From Verrucomicrobiia bacterium (GTDB lineage: Bacteria; Verrucomicrobiota; Verrucomicrobiia; JABWAM01): a DNA stretch of 8,281 bases. This document shows positions 5,277 to 8,281 of the stretch, one piece after another (the first letter of the stretch is position 1; each line of letters starts with the position of its first letter). Location of the stretch: NCBI GenBank assembly GCA_013360985.1, contig JABWAM010000102.1, forward strand, positions 1-8,281, read 5' to 3'. Under the pieces are notes generated by a model, which saw nothing but the letters and a program-made list of their open reading frames with translations, had not been told where the DNA came from and did not search any database. Position numbers and translations under genes: made by a program.

Positions 5277-8200
5277 TCAGCCTTCGCTTTCCTTCGCGGT
5301 CAGCCACCAAAACTCGAACTCCACCTCCGATCCTCCGGAAATCGAGCGGAGGGCTTGGGTATAGACGCGGCGCTGAACTTCGTATTCCGGAGGCAACGAG
5401 GAGGGCGGCGGACTCGTCTTGAAATCCACGCCGACGATCCGCCCCTTCTCCTCGAAAACGAGATCCAGCACGCCGTTCCACGCTTCGCCATTCGTCCGGA
5501 GATAGACCGGCATCTCCTGACTCAGCACGCGCCCCGCGCGGAGGCGCGCGTGCCCCGGCGATCCGAAGAACGCGCCGAGGATCTTCGCCGCCTTCGCGCG
5601 CCCTTCGGAAAACTCCCCCTCCTCCGCCTTCGACTCGAGCACCCGCGCAAACTTCTCCGGCTCGAAGGCCGCATCGCGCGCGTGGCGCTCCAGATAGGCG
5701 TGGACGAGAACCCCCGCGAGCCGCGCCGTTTCACGGGCCGTCGCGCGCCGCCGCGCGACGCAATCTTCGGCGTCGAAACTCTCCTCCTCTTCGGGATGCT
5801 CGGGAGCCGAGGGGCGCCGCATCAGAGGCGCCGGCGCCGACTTCACGGCGTCGAGACGCGGCTTCCACAGCTTCGCGTAGCCTTCCGCGTCGCGCACCGT
5901 CCGGACGCCGTCTCCCACACGAGGCGCCGGATTTCCCTCGTCGAAAAAAGCGATGGCCGCATGCGCGCCGAGCGCGTCCTGAAGACCCTTCATTTCCCCA
6001 CCGGAAACCGCCTCCGAAAGGACGCCCTTTTCGAGATCGGGTTCTTCTTCCGAAACGAGAACGAGGCGGTCGCGCGCGCGCGTCGCGGCCACATAGAGCA
6101 AGCGGCGCCCCTCCTCGGCCTGCATCCGCCGATCCTGATCGAGCGCCGCCGCGTAGCCCTCCGAGGTCACCCTCATCCCGCCCCACTTCAACGAAAAGGC
6201 GCGGAGCGGTTTTCCGTCCTCCGCGGTGATCCGAACGATCTCCTTCGTTTCGCGGCTCGGATCGCACTTGCCGAGCGTCTTCGTCCAGCCGTTGACGATC
6301 ACGAATTTTCCCTCCAACCCTTTCGCCTTATGGATCGTCATCACGCGCACGGCCGGCGCGCGCTCGTCGCTGACGCCGAGGTCCTCGCCAAGATCCGCGT
6401 CGTGACGGCCCGCGCCGTCGGCGCGCGCGCGCTGATCCAAGAGCCATGCCAGCGGCGGGATCGCGCCCGATTCCGCGGCGCGCCGAAAATCCTCCAAGAC
6501 CCGTTCCATGCGCGCCAGGGCGCGCCCTTCGCCGTCACCCGCCGCGTAAACGCCCTCGGGAATGAAGCCCCGGACGCGTCCAAGCCATTCCGCGAGCGGA
6601 AGACGGAGACGCGCGCGCGCCAGTTCGCGCGCCTCGAGAAGACGCCCGAGCCATGCCGCTTCGCGGACCTCGGGCAACGGCTGATTCCCGTGAAAAATCT
6701 TCGCCGGCGGGGTTTTCGCCAGAAGCGCGTGGATCTCCGGATCGGAGCATCCGAAGAGCGGGCTGCGAAGCAATGCGACGACCGCCACGGCATCCAAGGG
6801 ATGATGGAGGGCGAGGAGGAGATTCAAGGCATCGAGCACCTCGGGGCGGGTAAAAAAACTTCTGGTCCCGACGCTCACTGCGGGGATCTCCGCTTCTTCG
6901 AGCGCGGGGAGCAGCGCGTTGATCTCCGCCTGCGTCGGGACGAGGACGAGAACTTCCCGCAGGGCGTCCTCTCGGTTTTGAGCGGAGGCGAGATGCGCGC
7001 GGATGAGACGGGCGACCTCTTGCGCCGCCGCGCGACGGCTTTCTTCGGCCGAACGTTTCCCCTCTTCCTTGGGCGAGAGGATGCGCCACTCGACCGAGGG
7101 CGCCGGCTCGCGGCGCACCGCCTCCAACCGGTCCCCCGCGTAGTCAGGAAGCGGGACGCATTTCTCGAAGAAATGATTCACGAAATCGACGATCTGCGGC
7201 TTCGTGCGGAAGCTCGCGCGGAGCGTCACCTCGCGCACGGTCTCGACGGAAACGCCGGCCGCCGACGCGTAATCCCTGGCGAACGCGGCGACCGCCGGTA
7301 AATCGGCATTGCGAAAACGGTAAATGGACTGCTTCGCGTCCCCGACGAAGAAACCGAGAACCTCCGGCTCGTCCGACCGGCGACTCAGCAGGCTGCGCAG
7401 GATATCGAGTTGGACCGGATCGGTGTCTTGAAACTCATCCACGAGGAGCGCCCAGAGACGTTCGCGCTCGGCTTTGCGCGCCTCCGGATCGTTCCGCAGA
7501 AGCTCCGCCGCGCGTCGGATCATCTCGTCGAAGGTGACAAGATTCAACTCGTGGATCGCCGCGTCTTTGGCCCATCGGCAAAACGCGCGAACGTGGTCGC
7601 GCCAGAAATTCCACTCCTTCGCCAGATCGGTCGTGAGGATTTGTCGCACGAGCAGGCGTCGCGCCTCGTCCTTTCCGAACCATCGCCCCCCGGGATCAAG
7701 GGACCCTACGGCCTTCGACACGATCTTGGGAGGATCGAACCACGTCCCGCCATGCTTCCCGAGGGAACGATGCAAGGCTCGCCAGGCGCCGCCCCTCCCT
7801 TTCTCGACGTCGGCGCACGCCGCGGAAAGATCCTCACGAGCGGCATGGATTTTCCGATGATGCGCGGGAGACGAGGCCAAGGCGGCGGCCAGCGCGCGGA
7901 AGAAGGCGAGGAGTTCATCGAGTTCCCGTTCGACGGGTCGCGCGAGATGGAGTCCATCGGCGATCCACGGATGATCGAGCAGGGCGATCCCCCATGCGCG
8001 CTGCTCCTCGAGAGGAACCACGGGGAGAACGACTTCGAGCTGAGTCCGAAGCTTGGGGTCGGCAAGCACCCGTTCCAGCCAGCGATCCACGAGGCGCTTC
8101 GCGGGATCGGGCAGCAGGCCGTCGTCCTCTTCGGCGAACTCGACGCCCGGAGGAATGCCGGCCGCGATCGGATGCCGCCGCAAGATGCTCGCGGCAAAAC

Positions 8201-8281
8201 TGTGCAGGGTGACGACCTGCAGCTCCGCCGCGCACTCGGCGAGCGCCGCCGCCCCGCGCGCGAGCGCCGCGAAGTCGCCTA
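5277..8281 (-). CDS. addA: AddA/RecB-type ATP-dependent helicase-nuclease (5' end outside window)
   Basis: The visible 1000 residues lack the N-terminus and Walker A, which lie beyond the right edge; the first TTG at 8183 is internal, since coding similarity continues upstream of it. Numbered from the first full codon, UvrD-superfamily motifs appear in order: TLHSF (24-28), Walker B LLVDEFQDTDP (278-288), FVGDAKQSIYRFRN (311-324), SFRTKPQIVDF (from 356), MTIHKAKGLE (647-656) and RRLLYVAATRARDR (725-738). A C-terminal PDDEXK nuclease of the RecB/Cas4 type is intact: His860, Asp939 in GVLDLVF, Asp952-x-Lys954 in VDFKTS, and QRRVY (969-973). AddA partners AddB to unwind and resect double-strand breaks for RecA loading. 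AddA fits better than RecB because of the HSF-ILRRHPIAAGIPPG region, but this is judged by eye. addB probably lies beyond the right edge. No terminator is clear after the stop. Confidence 0.88.
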   Translation of the reverse strand, partial: GDFAALARGAAALAECAAELQVVTLHSFAASILRRHPIAAGIPPGVEFAEEDDGLLPDPAKRLVDRWLERVLADPKLRTQLEVVLPVVPLEEQRAWGIALLDHPWIADGLHLARPVERELDELLAFFRALAAALASSPAHHRKIHAAREDLSAACADVEKGRGGAWRALHRSLGKHGGTWFDPPKIVSKAVGSLDPGGRWFGKDEARRLLVRQILTTDLAKEWNFWRDHVRAFCRWAKDAAIHELNLVTFDEMIRRAAELLRNDPEARKAERERLWALLVDEFQDTDPVQLDILRSLLSRRSDEPEVLGFFVGDAKQSIYRFRNADLPAVAAFARDYASAAGVSVETVREVTLRASFRTKPQIVDFVNHFFEKCVPLPDYAGDRLEAVRREPAPSVEWRILSPKEEGKRSAEESRRAAAQEVARLIRAHLASAQNREDALREVLVLVPTQAEINALLPALEEAEIPAVSVGTRSFFTRPEVLDALNLLLALHHPLDAVAVVALLRSPLFGCSDPEIHALLAKTPPAKIFHGNQPLPEVREAAWLGRLLEARELARARLRLPLAEWLGRVRGFIPEGVYAAGDGEGRALARMERVLEDFRRAAESGAIPPLAWLLDQRARADGAGRHDADLGEDLGVSDERAPAVRVMTIHKAKGLEGKFVIVNGWTKTLGKCDPSRETKEIVRITAEDGKPLRAFSLKWGGMRVTSEGYAAALDQDRRMQAEEGRRLLYVAATRARDRLVLVSEEEPDLEKGVLSEAVSGGEMKGLQDALGAHAAIAFFDEGNPAPRVGDGVRTVRDAEGYAKLWKPRLDAVKSAPAPLMRRPSAPEHPEEEESFDAEDCVARRRATARETARLAGVLVHAYLERHARDAAFEPEKFARVLESKAEEGEFSEGRAKAAKILGAFFGSPGHARLRAGRVLSQEMPVYLRTNGEAWNGVLDLVFEEKGRIVGVDFKTSPPPSSLPPEYEVQRRVYTQALRSISGGSEVEFEFWWLTAKESEG

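Noticed and set aside
4879..5481. N-terminal extension of leuB, and an overlapping frame 4427-5089
   Set aside because: LeuB homology begins at MKTHHVAVIG. The extension crosses the inverted repeats and runs into addA, so it is only an open frame in GC-rich DNA.
5355..7301. A 648-codon open frame on the plus strand opposite addA
   Set aside because: It is antisense to a gene with all helicase and nuclease motifs in order. Long antisense frames are usual in GC-rich coding DNA, and the translation is Arg-rich with no recognisable domain.
8181..8183. TTG at 8183 as the start of the helicase
   Set aside because: The frame stays open to the window edge, and the codons upstream of it encode the expected VVTLHSFAASI motif, so the TTG is an internal leucine.

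Overview
The window is GC-rich bacterial chromosomal DNA. It probably comes from the Verrucomicrobiota or a near relative. That placement is inference, from the pilin type (GFTLVEIMIVVAIIGLLAA leader with a downstream ALENNK motif), the LeuB subfamily, and the scarcity of Shine-Dalgarno sequences. There are no rRNAs, tRNAs, CRISPR arrays, transposases or phage genes.

Left third, plus strand: a 65-nt dispersed-repeat copy sits at the window edge and is followed by a GC-rich hairpin. Next come a GHL10-type glycosidase-like lipoprotein (149-1246) and, 20 nt later, an NdpA/YejK-like nucleoid-associated protein (1267-2307); the two may be cotranscribed.

Rest, minus strand, in transcription order from the right edge: a large AddA/RecB-type helicase-nuclease whose N-terminus lies outside the window (5277-8281), 3-isopropylmalate dehydrogenase leuB (3772-4878), a small type IV pilin-like prepilin with its own promoter, Shine-Dalgarno and terminator (3071-3478), and guanylate kinase gmk (2326-2943), which converges on the NdpA-like gene. 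The gaps between these genes are wide (127 to 398 nt), so they look like separate transcription units rather than an operon.

The most unusual part is the 398-nt gap between addA and leuB. It holds a near-perfect 28-bp inverted repeat around a 90-nt spacer. Just downstream on the minus strand is a 65-nt segment that recurs at positions 1-65 on the plus strand. The two copies share a hairpin whose stem sequence differs while the pairing and the AAA loop are kept, followed by a nearly invariant 25-nt block. This looks like a repeat family or structured RNA element not explained by the genes. A second point of interest is that LeuB carries Lys-Tyr where NAD-dependent relatives carry Asp-Ile, which suggests NADP use.
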